A DNA stretch of 64,000 nt from Methylovulum sp. GTDB taxonomy: Bacteria > Pseudomonadota > Gammaproteobacteria > Methylococcales > Methylomonadaceae. Shown in pieces: positions 37,010 through 48,537 of this stretch (its first letter is position 1; the number at the start of each line of letters is the position of its first letter). The translations under genes were made by a program, and so were the position numbers. Under the pieces are notes generated by a model. It was given only the letters and a program-made list of their open reading frames with translations, was not told the DNA's origin and did no database searches. The DNA lies in assembly GCA_028712695.1 (NCBI GenBank), contig JAQTQZ010000003.1:62001-126000 (forward strand). The letters run 5' to 3'.

Positions 37010-40000
37010 ATGACCAAGCGCAGCATGATTCCGACACCTGTCCATAGCGAACAGACAAAACCCCAAGCTTGGCACAGCCTGTCCGCAGAGGAGGCATTGG
37101 CACAGCTCGGTGCTGCAGCGACCGGGCTGTCTGCGCAGGAAGCGACCCGCCGCCTTGAGGCCAACGGCCCGAACCTGCTGAAGGAAGGCAAGCGCATTAG
37201 CCCTGTGCAGATTTTTCTCGGTCAGTTCAAAAACCTCATCATTTGGATTTTGATTGCTGCTGGCGTCATCTCCGGTCTGTTGGGCGAAAGCGTGGACGCC
37301 ATTGCCATTCTCGCCATTGTCGTCCTCAATGCGGTCATCGGTTTTTACCAGGAGTTCAACGCCGAAAAGTCCATTGAGGCGCTCAAGAAAATGGCCGCGC
37401 CCCAAGCTAAGGTGTGGCGTGATGGACAAGTCACGTCGATCCCCGCTGCAGGCGTCGTCACCGGCGACATTCTGGCGCTGGAAGCCGGTGACTTGATTGC
37501 TGCGGATGCCCGGCTTCTGCAAGCCGCCTCGCTCAAGTGCATCGAAGCGACGCTGACTGGCGAATCGGTGGCAGTGACCAAGCAACCCACGACCTTGGAA
37601 CAGCGCGATGTCCCGCTTGCCGACCGCGAGAATATGGTGTTCATGGGCACCAGTATCGCAACGGGCACAGGCCGGGCGGTGGTTGTGGCGACGGCAATGC
37701 AGACCGAATTGGGCTGTATCGCCGGTCTGATTGCATCGGCGGGTGAGGAGGAACGCACCCCGCTGGAGAAGAAGCTGGAAGCCTTCGGGCGGGTGCTTGT
37801 TTGGGCGGCGCTGGGCATCGTCGCGCTGCTGTTCGGGCTGGGGTTTCTACGCGGGACAGACCTGTTCGAGCTCTTCATGACGTCGGTGAGCCTTGCTGTC
37901 GCTGCCGTGCCGGAAGGGTTGCCGGCGGTCGTCACCGTCGCGCTGTCGCTTGGCGTGTTGCGCATGTCCCGTCGCCATGCGCTGGTGCGCAAGCTGGCCG
38001 CAGTCGAGACGCTCGGCTCGACCACAGTCATCTGCACGGACAAAACGGGCACGTTGACGATGGGCGAAATGACGGTGCGTGCGCTCTACGTCGCAGGCCA
38101 ACAGTACGAAGTCACCGGCATTGGCTATGGCCCGGACGGCGAAGTGCATTTCGACGGCCAAAAGGCGGAAGCACAACACACGGCGCCGTTGCTCGAACTT
38201 GCGCACGTCATTCTCGGCTGCAATAACGCCCATCTCGTCCAAGAAAAAGGGGATTGGAACGTGGTTGGCGACCCCACCGAAGGCGCATTATTGGCAGCGG
38301 GTGCCAAAGCCGGTGCCGACCACGCGTGCATCGAGCGGGAATTGCCCAAGCATCACGAAATACCATTCGACTCCGACCGTAAACTCAGCACGATGATCCG
38401 CAAGATGCCGGACGGCAAATTGCGCGCCTTCATCAACGGTGCGCCTGACGTGTTGTTAGGGCGCTGCACCGCGTTCTACACGGATACTGGGATCCGTCCC
38501 ATGACGGACGCGGATCGTCAGGCCATCGCGGCGCAAAACACCGCGATGGCACAGCAAGCGCTACGGGTGCTCGGTTCTGCCTACCGTGATCTGGGCAATG
38601 TATCCACAGCCGACCTCACGGCGGACAACGTAGAACAAAATCTCATCTTCGTGGGGCTGTCGGGCATGGTGGATCCGCCCCGTCAGGAAGCCAAAAAAGC
38701 CGTTGCGAAATGTCGCGCCGCCGGTATCCGCGTGGTGATGATTACCGGAGATCATCCAGACACCGCAACGGCTATTGCGCGGGAAATCGGCATCGGCTCA
38801 GATGACGGCAGGGCTGTAACAGGCACTGATCTGGATAAAATGTCCGACGACGAACTCCGCGAGCGTGTGCCTAAAATCGCCGTGTTTGCCCGGGTCACCG
38901 CCGAGCACAAATTGCGCATTATCCACGCTTGGAAAGCAAACGATGCGGTGGTGGCGATGACTGGCGACGGCGTCAACGATGCTCCGGCCATTAAGGGCGC
39001 AGACATTGGCATCGCCATGGGCAAAGCGGGCACGGAAGTGACCAAGCAGGCCGCCGACATGATTATTACCGACGATAACTTTGCCTCTATCGTCGCCGCC
39101 GTCGAAGAAGGGCGCGGCATCTACGACAATATCCGCAAGACCCTGCAATACCTGCTGGCGGGCAACACCGGCGAACTGCTGCTGATGACGGTCTGCGTGA
39201 GCGTGGGTTTGCCCATGCCTTTGCTGCCTATTCACTTATTGTGGATTAATCTGGTGACCGACGGTCTGCCCGCGCTTTGCCTGGCGACCGATCCCGTCGA
39301 CCCCGACGTGATGAAACGCCAGCCGCGCGCCCGCTCCGAGCGTATTACAACCCCCAGCTTTCTTCGCACGATGGCATTTACCGGCTTGCTTACCGGCGGC
39401 GTGGCGTTCGCGGTTTATTTCTACGGGTTGAGGACACAAACTACCGAAATGGCACGTACCGCTGCGTTCGCCGTGCTGGTTTTTGCCGAACTCTTGCGGT
39501 CTTTCGGTGCCCGCAGCGAAACCAAACCGATCTGGCGGCTCTCTCTTTTCACGAATATGAACCTCGTCATTGTGGTTGCCGTTTCTTTCGGCCTACAAAT
39601 ATTAAGCCAACACAACGCGGTACTGGGCCAATTCCTGAAGACTTTATATATGCCGTTCACCGATTGCTTCCTGCTTATCGCGCTAGGAGCCATCCCGCTG
39701 TTGGTGCTGGAAGGGGCGAAAGTGGTGGGTAACACCCAGTTACAAAGAAAGGCGGTTTCAGAAAAAGCGGTTCAGCGGCTGGACCGGAAGACCTATACGG
39801 TTTGGGGCCGGCTTTTGTTTGCCATGAACAAATTTTCGCAGACAGACGGGCCGCAGGCGGCAGCGGCGTTCGCGCACTACGCGTTCTTCTCGCTGTTTCC
39901 CTTGATTGTCCTCATCGTCACGATTGCTTCGGTGTTTATTGATCGGGAACAGGCCGGAACAGCCGTCATCGCTTATTTTGAAACCTACATCCCTATCACT

Positions 40001-40615
40001 GGTGAAATGCAGCGTTACATTTTTGACGCTATCAGTGGTGTGGTTAACGCCCGTGGACAGGCCAGTGTGCTAGCCTTTCTGATGCTCATCTGGGCGTCGA
40101 CGGGATTCTTTGCCACCTTGATCCGCGCCACCAACAGGGCATGGGATGCCGAAATTCCCCATTGGTGGCGGTTACCGTTTAAAAGCTTAGGTTTTCTCAT
40201 CATCATGGTCAGTTTGGCGCTCTTGGCTGTCGCGGTGCCGGTGCTGGCGAAAATGGCAAAAGATTGGCTTTTTCCAATGGATGATTTCAGCGCGTGGGTT
40301 TATGCCTTGGGCACTTTTTTCATTCCTATGGTGGTGGCGTTCATTAGCCTGTGCCTGTTTTACCGGCTGGCGCCTGCCCGTCGGACACGGTTTGCCGAAG
40401 TCTGGGCCGCCGCCTTATGCACCACGGTACTATTGCAGGCGGCCGAAAGCCTATTTCTCATCTACCTCAAAGATTTTGCCACATTGAATGCGATTTATGG
40501 TGCGTTCGGCGGGATCATGGCATTACTGTTGTGGATTTACTTATCTGGGTGTATTTTCATTTTTGGTGCGTGTCTGTGCGCCGCCCAAGCCACAGGAAAA
40601 TCATCGGAAAAATAA
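37010..40615 (+). CDS. P2A-type cation-transporting ATPase fused to a YihY/BrkB membrane domain
   Basis: 1201 residues, about 300 longer than ordinary P2A pumps. Residues 1-~905 are a complete P-type ATPase: actuator TGES in ATLTGESVAV, phosphorylation site DKTGTLT (D344), hinge MTGDGVNDAPAIKGADIGIA. SERCA-type ion-site residues are kept: PEGLPAVVT (M4), NTGELLLM (M5), NLVTDGLPAL (M6), FAELLRSF (M8), so Ca2+ or a similar cation is the likely substrate. A short linker leads to ~925-1195, a full YihY/BrkB (formerly 'RNase BN') domain with AHYAFFSLFPLIVLI, IWASTGFFATLIRATNRAWD and YRLAPARRTRFAEVWAAAL. One open frame, no stop between. atpD follows after 72 nt; related pumps flank N-ATPase operons elsewhere. 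Confidence 0.92.
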   Translation: MTKRSMIPTPVHSEQTKPQAWHSLSAEEALAQLGAAATGLSAQEATRRLEANGPNLLKEGKRISPVQIFLGQFKNLIIWILIAAGVISGLLGESVDAIAILAIVVLNAVIGFYQEFNAEKSIEALKKMAAPQAKVWRDGQVTSIPAAGVVTGDILALEAGDLIAADARLLQAASLKCIEATLTGESVAVTKQPTTLEQRDVPLADRENMVFMGTSIATGTGRAVVVATAMQTELGCIAGLIASAGEEERTPLEKKLEAFGRVLVWAALGIVALLFGLGFLRGTDLFELFMTSVSLAVAAVPEGLPAVVTVALSLGVLRMSRRHALVRKLAAVETLGSTTVICTDKTGTLTMGEMTVRALYVAGQQYEVTGIGYGPDGEVHFDGQKAEAQHTAPLLELAHVILGCNNAHLVQEKGDWNVVGDPTEGALLAAGAKAGADHACIERELPKHHEIPFDSDRKLSTMIRKMPDGKLRAFINGAPDVLLGRCTAFYTDTGIRPMTDADRQAIAAQNTAMAQQALRVLGSAYRDLGNVSTADLTADNVEQNLIFVGLSGMVDPPRQEAKKAVAKCRAAGIRVVMITGDHPDTATAIAREIGIGSDDGRAVTGTDLDKMSDDELRERVPKIAVFARVTAEHKLRIIHAWKANDAVVAMTGDGVNDAPAIKGADIGIAMGKAGTEVTKQAADMIITDDNFASIVAAVEEGRGIYDNIRKTLQYLLAGNTGELLLMTVCVSVGLPMPLLPIHLLWINLVTDGLPALCLATDPVDPDVMKRQPRARSERITTPSFLRTMAFTGLLTGGVAFAVYFYGLRTQTTEMARTAAFAVLVFAELLRSFGARSETKPIWRLSLFTNMNLVIVVAVSFGLQILSQHNAVLGQFLKTLYMPFTDCFLLIALGAIPLLVLEGAKVVGNTQLQRKAVSEKAVQRLDRKTYTVWGRLLFAMNKFSQTDGPQAAAAFAHYAFFSLFPLIVLIVTIASVFIDREQAGTAVIAYFETYIPITGEMQRYIFDAISGVVNARGQASVLAFLMLIWASTGFFATLIRATNRAWDAEIPHWWRLPFKSLGFLIIMVSLALLAVAVPVLAKMAKDWLFPMDDFSAWVYALGTFFIPMVVAFISLCLFYRLAPARRTRFAEVWAAALCTTVLLQAAESLFLIYLKDFATLNAIYGAFGGIMALLLWIYLSGCIFIFGACLCAAQATGKSSEK

Positions 40616-42163
<1,548 letters not shown>

Positions 42164-42165
42164 CT

Positions 42166-42570
42166 ATGCAACAGACACGCATGACGCTTAAAATTCTTCT
42201 GCCCTTTGAAATATTCGCCGAAAAAAACGGCGTGTCACGCATCGTCGCGGAAACCCAAGAGGGCTCGTTTGGCCTCTTGCCGCAACGCCTCGATTGTGTG
42301 GCGGCGCTCTCGCCGGGCATTTTAATCTATGAAACCGAAGCGGAGGGCGAGTGCTACGTTGCCATCGATGAGGGCGTGCTGGTCAAGACCGGCAAGGATG
42401 TGCTCGTTTCCGTGCGGAGGGCGCTGGTTGGCACAGACCTTGCCCAATTGCATGAAGCGGTGAAGCAGGAATTTCTGATCCTGGATGAGTGCGAACAAAG
42501 CGTGCGTTCGGTGATGGCAAAACTGGAAACCGGATTTCTACGCCGCTTTGCGAGCTTCCAACATGAATAA
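42166..42570 (+). CDS. atpC: N-type F1Fo ATPase, F1 subunit epsilon
   Basis: 134 residues; central-stalk subunit. It has the N-terminal beta-sandwich (TLKILLPFEIFAEKNGVSRI, GSFGLLPQRLDCVAAL, then EGECYVAIDEGVLVKTGKDVLV) and a C-terminal helical part. The PEGSFGxLP-like motif is the epsilon hallmark. It starts 2 nt after the atpD stop, with an AGG 9 nt upstream; a second in-frame ATG at 42181 is possible. In N-ATPases epsilon follows beta directly, as here. Confidence 0.92.
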   Translation: MQQTRMTLKILLPFEIFAEKNGVSRIVAETQEGSFGLLPQRLDCVAALSPGILIYETEAEGECYVAIDEGVLVKTGKDVLVSVRRALVGTDLAQLHEAVKQEFLILDECEQSVRSVMAKLETGFLRRFASFQHE

Positions 42571-42904
42571 GAAACCCAAAAACACCTCGAAAAAAACGTC
42601 CGCCTTCGCCGACCAAGTGGGCTTGAAAGCCGCCCGCAAACTTAAGGCACGGCATCATGCCACACCGGGGGTCTGGTTCGGCTTAGGGATGATGGGGCTG
42701 ATTGGCTGGTCGGTGGTTGTGCCGACGTTGCTCGGTGCGGCGCTGGGTATCTGGTTGGACGAGCACTATCCGGGAGGCCGTTCTTGGACGCTAGCGTTGT
42801 TGGTGGCAGGACTAATGATAGGCTGTTTTAATGCGTGGCTTTGGGTCGCCAAGGAAGATAGGGCAATGCGGAACAACAACGGACAGGAGGACAATGATGA
42901 ATGA
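42563..42904 (+). CDS. atpQ: N-type ATPase AtpQ (AtpI/synthase protein I-like)
   Basis: 113 residues, starting inside the atpC stop region (ATGAATAA overlap). A basic, Lys-rich N-terminus is followed by two membrane helices (about residues 45-65 and 77-95) with GLMIGCFNAWLWV in the second and the GIWLDEHYPGGR turn typical of AtpI-type subunits. In N-ATPase operons AtpQ and AtpR are thought to help assemble the c-ring or supply Mg2+/Ca2+; that role is not proven. Overlaps atpR by 11 nt. Confidence 0.88.
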   Translation: MNKKPKNTSKKTSAFADQVGLKAARKLKARHHATPGVWFGLGMMGLIGWSVVVPTLLGAALGIWLDEHYPGGRSWTLALLVAGLMIGCFNAWLWVAKEDRAMRNNNGQEDNDE

Positions 42905-43211
42905 AATATTGGTTTGGATGCTGGCGTGGCTAGCGGGCATGGGGCTTGGTGCGGTTTTTTTCGGCGGCCTGTGGTGGACAGTCCGTAAAGGCTTGTCCTC
43001 CCGACGACCGTGGTTATGGATAGCCTTTAGTTCACTGCTGCGGACGGGCATTGCCCTAGTGGGCTTTTACGTGGTTGCTGGCGATCATTGGCAGCGGCTA
43101 TTATTGTGCCTACTTGGCTTTTTGATGGCACGCTTGGCTGTTACATGGCTGACCCGATTGCCGGTAGAAAACCAAACACAGCCAACGCAGGAGTCCAGCC
43201 ATGCACCTTAG
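42894..43211 (+). CDS. atpR: N-type ATPase subunit AtpR
   Basis: 105 residues from the ATG at 42894, with GGAGG just upstream (an ATG follows directly at 42897). Three membrane segments (about 4-26, 39-59 and 66-84). FFGGLWWTVRKGL and SSLLRTGIALVGFYVVAGDH match the AtpR family, found only in N-ATPase operons. A conserved Arg in SSLLRTG may face the c-ring carboxylate. Overlaps atpQ upstream and atpB downstream (by 11 nt). Confidence 0.9.
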   Translation: MMNEILVWMLAWLAGMGLGAVFFGGLWWTVRKGLSSRRPWLWIAFSSLLRTGIALVGFYVVAGDHWQRLLLCLLGFLMARLAVTWLTRLPVENQTQPTQESSHAP

Positions 43212-43896
43212 CCCCGATGAAGTCATCTTCTGGCAATACGGTTTTTTCAAACTTAACGCCACCATTGTGTTCACGTGGGGGATTATGTTCGTGCTGGCGG
43301 TCGGATCAAAACTGATCACGCGCAACCTTTCTACCGAGTTGCAACGGTCACGCTGGCAGAACCTTCTGGAAATCATCGTCACCGCGATTGAAAAGCAAAT
43401 CAAAGAAGTCGGGCTATGCCACCCAAGACCGTATCTTAGTTTTCTGGGCACATTGTTCCTGTTTGTCGCCACAGCCAGCCTCTGCACCATCATTCCGGGT
43501 TATGAGCCACCGACCGGTTCGCTCTCGACCACCGCAGCACTCGCGTTGTGCGTATTTGTAGCGGTGCCGCTGTTCGGCATCCTGGACCAAGGCATGGGCG
43601 GTTACCTGAAGTCTTATCTGGAGCCAACGGTCATCATGCTGCCATTCAATATCATCAGCGAACTCTCCCGTACGCTGGCATTGGCTGTCCGCCTGTTCGG
43701 CAACATGATGAGCGGGGCAATGATTATCGGTATTCTATTGACCATCACGCCCTTCATCTTCCCGGTCGTTATGACCCTGCTCGGATTGCTCACCGGCATG
43801 GTGCAAGCCTATATCTTCAGTATCCTTGCCGCCGTTTACATTGCCGCCGCCATGCGGACGCGCAAGCCACACACCAAACCAGAGCCCAAAAACTGA
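43201..43896 (+). CDS. atpB: N-type ATPase, Fo subunit a
   Basis: 231 residues, shorter than E. coli subunit a (271). Five membrane helices predicted. The essential stator arginine lies in TLALAVRLFGNMMSG (R164), and the C-terminal helix has GLLTGMVQAYIFSILAAVYI with the usual Gln. The N-terminal HLSPDEVIFWQYGFFKLNAT segment is typical of N-type a subunits. Ends 27 nt before atpE. Confidence 0.94.
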   Translation: MHLSPDEVIFWQYGFFKLNATIVFTWGIMFVLAVGSKLITRNLSTELQRSRWQNLLEIIVTAIEKQIKEVGLCHPRPYLSFLGTLFLFVATASLCTIIPGYEPPTGSLSTTAALALCVFVAVPLFGILDQGMGGYLKSYLEPTVIMLPFNIISELSRTLALAVRLFGNMMSGAMIIGILLTITPFIFPVVMTLLGLLTGMVQAYIFSILAAVYIAAAMRTRKPHTKPEPKN

Positions 43897-43923
43897 AACA
43901 CCAAACCAACCTAAGGAAATATT

Positions 43924-44205
43924 ATGGATAACATGACTATTATCGCGGTGGCCTCCATTGTCATCGCCGGCCTCACGACCAGTTTCGGCTGTATGGGGCC
44001 TGCGTTGGCGGAAGGCAAAGCGGTCGCAACGGCGCTCACTGCGCTGGCACAGCAACCGGATGCCTCTGCCACCATCACGCGGACTTTGTTTGTCGGGCTG
44101 GCAATGATCGAGTCCACCGCCATCTATTGCTTTGTTGTGTCGATGATTCTGATTTTCGCCAATCCGTTTTGGAACCACGCTATCGCCCACGCCGCAGGAC
44201 AATAA
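43924..44205 (+). CDS. atpE: N-type ATPase, Fo subunit c (rotor ring)
   Basis: 93 residues forming a two-helix hairpin. The ion site has a carboxylate on each helix: E30 in GPALAEGKAVATAL and E63 in MIESTAIYCF. ES-T-x-x-Y (E63, S64, T65, Y68) matches the Na+-type signature of Ilyobacter-like c subunits, but the Gln of that site (Q32 in Ilyobacter) is Glu here (E30). Such double-carboxylate rings occur in N-ATPases; a related c17 ring from Burkholderia was reported to be H+-specific, so coupling ion is open. A GGAAAT-type site precedes the ATG. Confidence 0.94.
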   Translation: MDNMTIIAVASIVIAGLTTSFGCMGPALAEGKAVATALTALAQQPDASATITRTLFVGLAMIESTAIYCFVVSMILIFANPFWNHAIAHAAGQ

Positions 44206-44208
44206 ACC

Positions 44209-45018
44209 ATGCTCATCGATTGGTTCACTGTGGGTGCGCAAGCGCTCAATTTCCTTATTCTGGTGTGGTTGATGAAGCGCTTTCTTTACAAGCCCATCCT
44301 TCATGCGATTGATGAGCGGGAAAAGCGTATCGCCGCTACGCTTAAGGATGCCGACGAGAAACAGGCGGAAGCCCAAAAGGAGCGCGATGCGTTCCAGCAG
44401 AAGAACGCCGCGTTCGACCAGCAACGTGAAGCCCTCTTTAGCCAAGCGTCGATTGATGCGAAAGCCGAAGGGCAGCGGCTTTTGGACGCCGCCCGCAAAG
44501 CCGCCGATGCCTTGGGCACCCAGCGCTTGGAAACGCTGAGAAATGACGCCCATAACCTGAACCAAGCCATTAGCCGCCAGACCCAGCAGGAAGTGTTTGC
44601 TATCGTCCGTAAAGCGCTGGCGGATCTTGCCTCGACCAGTTTGGAAGAACGCTTGGGCGAAGTGTTCATCCGCCGCTTGCAGGCTTTGGAGAGTCCGGCA
44701 AAAGCGGGCTTGGCGGCGGCACTCACGGCAGCCGCCGAACCGGTGCTGGTGCGTAGCGCGTTTGACCTGCCGGCAGCGCAATGTGCGCTAATACAACAGA
44801 CACTCAACGAAACCTTCTCCGCAACGATTAAAGTCCGGTTTGAAACCCGGCCGGAGGTGATCAGTGGCATCGAACTGGCTGCGAACGGCTGGAAAATCGC
44901 TTGGAGCATTGCGGATTATATGGCTGAGTTGGAAAAAAGCGTTGGCAAACTCATTAAAGACCAGCTCAAACCCGAAGATAAGCCAGAAAACAAAGAGGCC
45001 TCCGAGGTGGTGGAATGA
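44209..45018 (+). CDS. atpF: N-type ATPase, Fo subunit b with fused delta-like domain
   Basis: 269 residues, far longer than an ordinary b subunit (~156). One N-terminal membrane helix ([20 protein letters not shown]), then a long charged coiled coil ([20 protein letters not shown] and on), then from about residue 165 a delta-like globular part ([52 protein letters not shown]). The operon has no separate atpH, so this fused part is expected to serve as delta. Starts 3 nt after atpE; overlaps atpA by 4 nt. Confidence 0.92.
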   Translation: MLIDWFTVGAQALNFLILVWLMKRFLYKPILHAIDEREKRIAATLKDADEKQAEAQKERDAFQQKNAAFDQQREALFSQASIDAKAEGQRLLDAARKAADALGTQRLETLRNDAHNLNQAISRQTQQEVFAIVRKALADLASTSLEERLGEVFIRRLQALESPAKAGLAAALTAAAEPVLVRSAFDLPAAQCALIQQTLNETFSATIKVRFETRPEVISGIELAANGWKIAWSIADYMAELEKSVGKLIKDQLKPEDKPENKEASEVVE

Positions 45019-46583
45019 GCAGGCCGCCAGATTCCTTGCAGCGTGTCTTCGATAATGCGTTCGCAGCAATAAGCCAAGCGCGTGACGCCTTCGTGCCGCA
45101 AATCAAACCGCACGAGGTGGGCACAATCATGAACGTTTCCACCGGTATCGCCAAAGTCTCAGGTCTTCCGGGTGTGGGCTATGACGAGTTGGTGAAATTT
45201 CCAGGCGATGTGTATGGGATTGCATTCAATGTGGACGAGGATGAAATCGGCGTCGTGCTGCTTGGCGAATATTGGCATTTGCACGCCGGTGATGAAGTCC
45301 TGCGCACTGGCAGGGTGATGGACGTGGCTGTGGGTGACGGCTTGTTGGGCCGCGTCATCGACCCGCTCGGCCGCCCGCTCGATGGCGAAGGGCCGGTGGC
45401 CTCGACTAAACGTTTGCCCATCGAACGGCCCGCTGCACCGATTATGGATAGGGCGCCAGTCACCGTGCCACTGCAAACTGGCCTCAAAGCGATTGATGCG
45501 CTCATTCCCATCGGCCGTGGGCAGCGGGAACTAATTTTGGGCGACCGGCAAATCGGTAAAACCGCTATTGCGCTCGACACCATCCTTAACCAACGCGACC
45601 AAAATGTGCTGTGCGTTTATTGCGCCATTGGCCAGCGTGCGTCCTCTGTGGCGAAGGCGGTCGCCACTTTGCGGGAAAAAGGCGCACTGGATTACACGGT
45701 CATCGTGGTGACTGAAGGCAATGACCCGCCAGGCCTCGCTTATATCGCCCCTTACGCCGCGACCAGCATTGCCGAGCATTTTATGGAAGCGGGCCGGGAC
45801 GTGCTGATCGTCTATGACGACCTTACCCAACACGCCCGAGCTTACCGCGAGATTTCCCTGCTGCTTCGAAGGCCGCCCGGTCGGGAAGCTTTTCCCGGCG
45901 ACATTTTCTATATCCATTCGCGGTTGTTGGAACGGGCGACCCACCTGTGCAAAGAGCTTGGCGGGGGTTCGCTGACCGCCTTGCCTATCATCGAAACGGA
46001 AGCGCAGAACATTTCCGCCTACATTCCGACCAATCTGATTTCCATCACGGACGGGCAAATCTACCTTTCCCCGGCATTGTTTGAATTAGGCGTACTGCCT
46101 GCGGTCGATGTCGGCAAATCCGTTTCGCGCGTGGGCGGCAAGGCGCAACGGGCGGCTTACCGCGCTGTGGCAGGTGACCTTAAGCTTGCCTATGCGCAGT
46201 TTGAAGAACTCGAAACCTTTGCCCGCTTTGGCGCCCGCTTGGATGACAACACCCGCAAATCTATCGAGCATGGGCGGCGCATCCGTGCCTGCCTTAAGCA
46301 GCCCGAATTCGCCCCTGTGTCCGTGTCCGCCCAAATCGCCATCCTGCTGGCGTTGACGGCGGAGCTTTTCGATGCGTTGCCACTAGCCCAGATGACAGAC
46401 GCCGAGCATGCCGTCATAGCAGCCGCTGCAAATATCCCCATCGAGGTGTGCAAGCGTTTGTACACTGCCGAAAAACTGGGTGATGAGGATCGTAAAGCCA
46501 TCATCGAAATTGCCCGTCTAGCGCTCGTCCAATTTCAGCCCGCCCCTAAACCAAAACCCATCGCACATAAGGAAAACGCATGA
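45015..46583 (+). CDS. atpA: N-type F1Fo ATPase, F1 subunit alpha
   Basis: 522 residues. Walker A at 176-183 is GDRQIGKT; the regulatory/binding region reads [20 protein letters not shown], and the arginine finger lies in the SISDGQIYL-like block ([20 protein letters not shown]). The start (ATG at 45015) overlaps the atpF stop by 4 nt, and the stop overlaps atpG by 4 nt, so the F-A-G genes are tightly coupled. Confidence 0.96.
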   Translation: MSRPPDSLQRVFDNAFAAISQARDAFVPQIKPHEVGTIMNVSTGIAKVSGLPGVGYDELVKFPGDVYGIAFNVDEDEIGVVLLGEYWHLHAGDEVLRTGRVMDVAVGDGLLGRVIDPLGRPLDGEGPVASTKRLPIERPAAPIMDRAPVTVPLQTGLKAIDALIPIGRGQRELILGDRQIGKTAIALDTILNQRDQNVLCVYCAIGQRASSVAKAVATLREKGALDYTVIVVTEGNDPPGLAYIAPYAATSIAEHFMEAGRDVLIVYDDLTQHARAYREISLLLRRPPGREAFPGDIFYIHSRLLERATHLCKELGGGSLTALPIIETEAQNISAYIPTNLISITDGQIYLSPALFELGVLPAVDVGKSVSRVGGKAQRAAYRAVAGDLKLAYAQFEELETFARFGARLDDNTRKSIEHGRRIRACLKQPEFAPVSVSAQIAILLALTAELFDALPLAQMTDAEHAVIAAAANIPIEVCKRLYTAEKLGDEDRKAIIEIARLALVQFQPAPKPKPIAHKENA

Positions 46584-47470
46584 GCGGCTCCATGGCGAGC
46601 CTGCGCCGGAAGATCAATAGTGCCGGTGACCTCCAATCCGTTGTCCGCACCATGAAGGCCTTGGCCGCCTCAAGCATCGGCCAATACGAGCAGTCGGTAC
46701 ATGCGTTGGCTGACTACTACCGGACGGTGGAGCTGGGATTGGGCGTCTGCTTCCGATTAAGCACGCCAGGCGCTATAAGGCCAGAACAGGCAAGACAAAC
46801 CACGCAGAACACCATTGGCGCCATCGTGTTTGGGTCTGACCAAGGGTTGGTCGGCCAGTTTAATGAGGTGGTGGCCGAGTATGCGCTTAAGACGCTTGCG
46901 GCACTGCCCGGCACACCCCAAGTCTGGGCTGTTGGTGAACGCGTCCATGCCCATTTGGAAGACGCAGGTATGCCGCTAATGGGGCTCTTTGCGGTGCCGA
47001 CGTCTGTCAAGGCAATCACCCCGCTCGTCGGGCAGCTTATTGTGGAGAGCGAAACAAACCACGGACAGGGCGAGGTCACCGAGCTCCTCCTTTTTTATAA
47101 CCGCCCCACGTTGGGGGTAGTTTATGCGCCCGTCAACCAGCGCTTGCTGCCATTGGATGACAGCTGGCGAAAAGGGCTGGCGGAACAGCCTTGGCCGACG
47201 AAGAATTTGCCGGAAGTTATGATGGATGCGACTGGGGCGCTACGGGCGTTGATCAGCGAATATCTTTTTGTCTCACTGTTCCGTGCATGCGCCGAATCCT
47301 TGGCGAGCGAAAACGCGAGCCGCTTGGCGGCAATGGAACGCGCCGACAAGAATATCGATGACTTGCTGGAGCATTTCCACGCGACTTTCCACCGTTTGCG
47401 CCAGACTGGTATTGACGAAGAACTGTTTGATGTGATCTCCGGCTATGAAGCACTGGCACAAGAAAAGTAG
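46580..47470 (+). CDS. atpG: N-type F1Fo ATPase, F1 subunit gamma
   Basis: 296 residues, the central shaft. N-terminal helix [20 protein letters not shown] followed by MKALAASS, the middle fold with [16 protein letters not shown], and the C-terminal helix [20 protein letters not shown], the conserved gamma signature. Last gene of the operon; no convincing terminator is seen after it. A transposase scrap lies 30 nt further on. Confidence 0.93.
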   Translation: MSGSMASLRRKINSAGDLQSVVRTMKALAASSIGQYEQSVHALADYYRTVELGLGVCFRLSTPGAIRPEQARQTTQNTIGAIVFGSDQGLVGQFNEVVAEYALKTLAALPGTPQVWAVGERVHAHLEDAGMPLMGLFAVPTSVKAITPLVGQLIVESETNHGQGEVTELLLFYNRPTLGVVYAPVNQRLLPLDDSWRKGLAEQPWPTKNLPEVMMDATGALRALISEYLFVSLFRACAESLASENASRLAAMERADKNIDDLLEHFHATFHRLRQTGIDEELFDVISGYEALAQEK

Positions 47471-47499
47471 AGGCCGGTAAATTGGACGGTAAAGCAACA

Positions 47500-47602
47500 A
47501 AACGTTAAGCATTGCGGCGACCACTTTGCCCTTGTGAATTAAGCTCTCCAAATAATGGCTACGCTGATCTTCCGTTAGACGCACTAAGTGTTTGCCTTGC
47601 AT
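47500..47602 (-). pseudogene. N-terminal scrap of an IS630-family transposase
   Basis: On the minus strand from about 47602: KHLVRLTEDQRSHYLESLIH followed by KGKVVAAM, which matches the start of a common IS630 transposase type (VRLT..QR..LE.L.HKGK). It runs out after about 35 codons into DNA that belongs to atpG's antisense. No terminal repeat recognised. It differs from the IS630 at 27309. Marks the right edge of the ATPase island. Confidence 0.6.
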
Positions 47603-47673
47603 ATCTTGGGGGAAGAGCGGTTGTCCAGTGCCCACTTACGGCGCGTCACTAAGGTTTTTGGTCAATTGCCGGG

Positions 47674-48537
47674 CTAGAAAAAACGGTTTTGCAATGGCCA
47701 GTCCCGGTAGTTAAAAACTTGGCCTTGAGTGCGCACGGTGGCTATGCTGTCTAATGACAGCTCAGCAAAAACCCATCCTACGGTATTTAACTCGCCGGAA
47801 CTGAGAATACCGTCATGAGGAAACCCCTTGTCCACCGGTGTATAAACCGCCGCAGCACCTATATTCACATCGACTGCTTCTGACCAAGGCGCTTCACCCA
47901 CTAGGCAGGATTGTACGACATAGCATTGGTTTTCCAAGGCCCTGGCTTGACAGCCTATTTTGACCCGATGATAGCCTGCCAGCGTATCGGTGCAGCTAGG
48001 TACCAGAATCAGATCGGCTCCAGCTTCCACCTGCTGTCTTGCCAGCAACGGAAATTCGCTGTCATAGCAGATATTAATCGCGATCCGCCCATAATCGGTA
48101 TCGAAGCATTTGATTTCTTCGCCACTGGTGATCAGCCATTGCTCGTTTTCAAAGCGCGTCATCATCATTTTGTCTTGATAATCGACCCGCCCATCAGGAA
48201 AAAATAAATAAGCCCGGTTATGGTAAGCACCCGATTCCAGCCGCACCGGAAAAGTCCCCGCTTGGATCAGGCAGTGGTGGCGTTGCGCCAAGCCTTGGAA
48301 CAGGCTAATGAAGCCAGCTAACAAGGACTGCATTTCCGCCAGTTGTCTTTCTAGGGATGAATACACGGCCTGACCGAATAATGAGGCCAGTTCCATGCTG
48401 TTATATTCGGGGAACAACAGGATTTTTGCCCCTTGGGTCACGGCCTCTGCAACCCAGTGCTCGCTTTTATCCTGATAAGCCTGCCAGTTGTCAAGAAAAC
48501 TGATGTCGTATTGTGCGCTGGCGATTTTAACGTTCAT
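47674..48537 (-). CDS. Carbon-nitrogen hydrolase (nitrilase superfamily)
   Basis: 287 residues. The Glu-Lys-Cys triad is visible: E44 in LLFPEYNSMEL, K123 in YQDKMMMTRFE, and nucleophile C157 in INICYDSEFP. The family hydrolyses amides or nitriles of small acids; substrate unknown. No signal peptide, so cytosolic. The start overlaps the end of the GNAT gene by 11 nt. A nitrilase coupled to an acetyltransferase is a recurring pair that may work on the same amide. Confidence 0.93.
   Translation of the reverse strand: MNVKIASAQYDISFLDNWQAYQDKSEHWVAEAVTQGAKILLFPEYNSMELASLFGQAVYSSLERQLAEMQSLLAGFISLFQGLAQRHHCLIQAGTFPVRLESGAYHNRAYLFFPDGRVDYQDKMMMTRFENEQWLITSGEEIKCFDTDYGRIAINICYDSEFPLLARQQVEAGADLILVPSCTDTLAGYHRVKIGCQARALENQCYVVQSCLVGEAPWSEAVDVNIGAAAVYTPVDKGFPHDGILSSGELNTVGWVFAELSLDSIATVRTQGQVFNYRDWPLQNRFF

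Noticed and set aside
43735-44781. A 348-codon open frame on the minus strand across atpB-atpE-atpF
   Set aside because: It is antisense to three well-supported ATPase genes, rich in Gly/Arg/His/Gln with no domain; typical of antisense frames in GC-rich coding DNA.
47273-47635. A 120-codon minus-strand frame over the end of atpG
   Set aside because: Only its first ~35 codons (47500-47602) look like transposase; the remainder is antisense to atpG, so it is not a gene.
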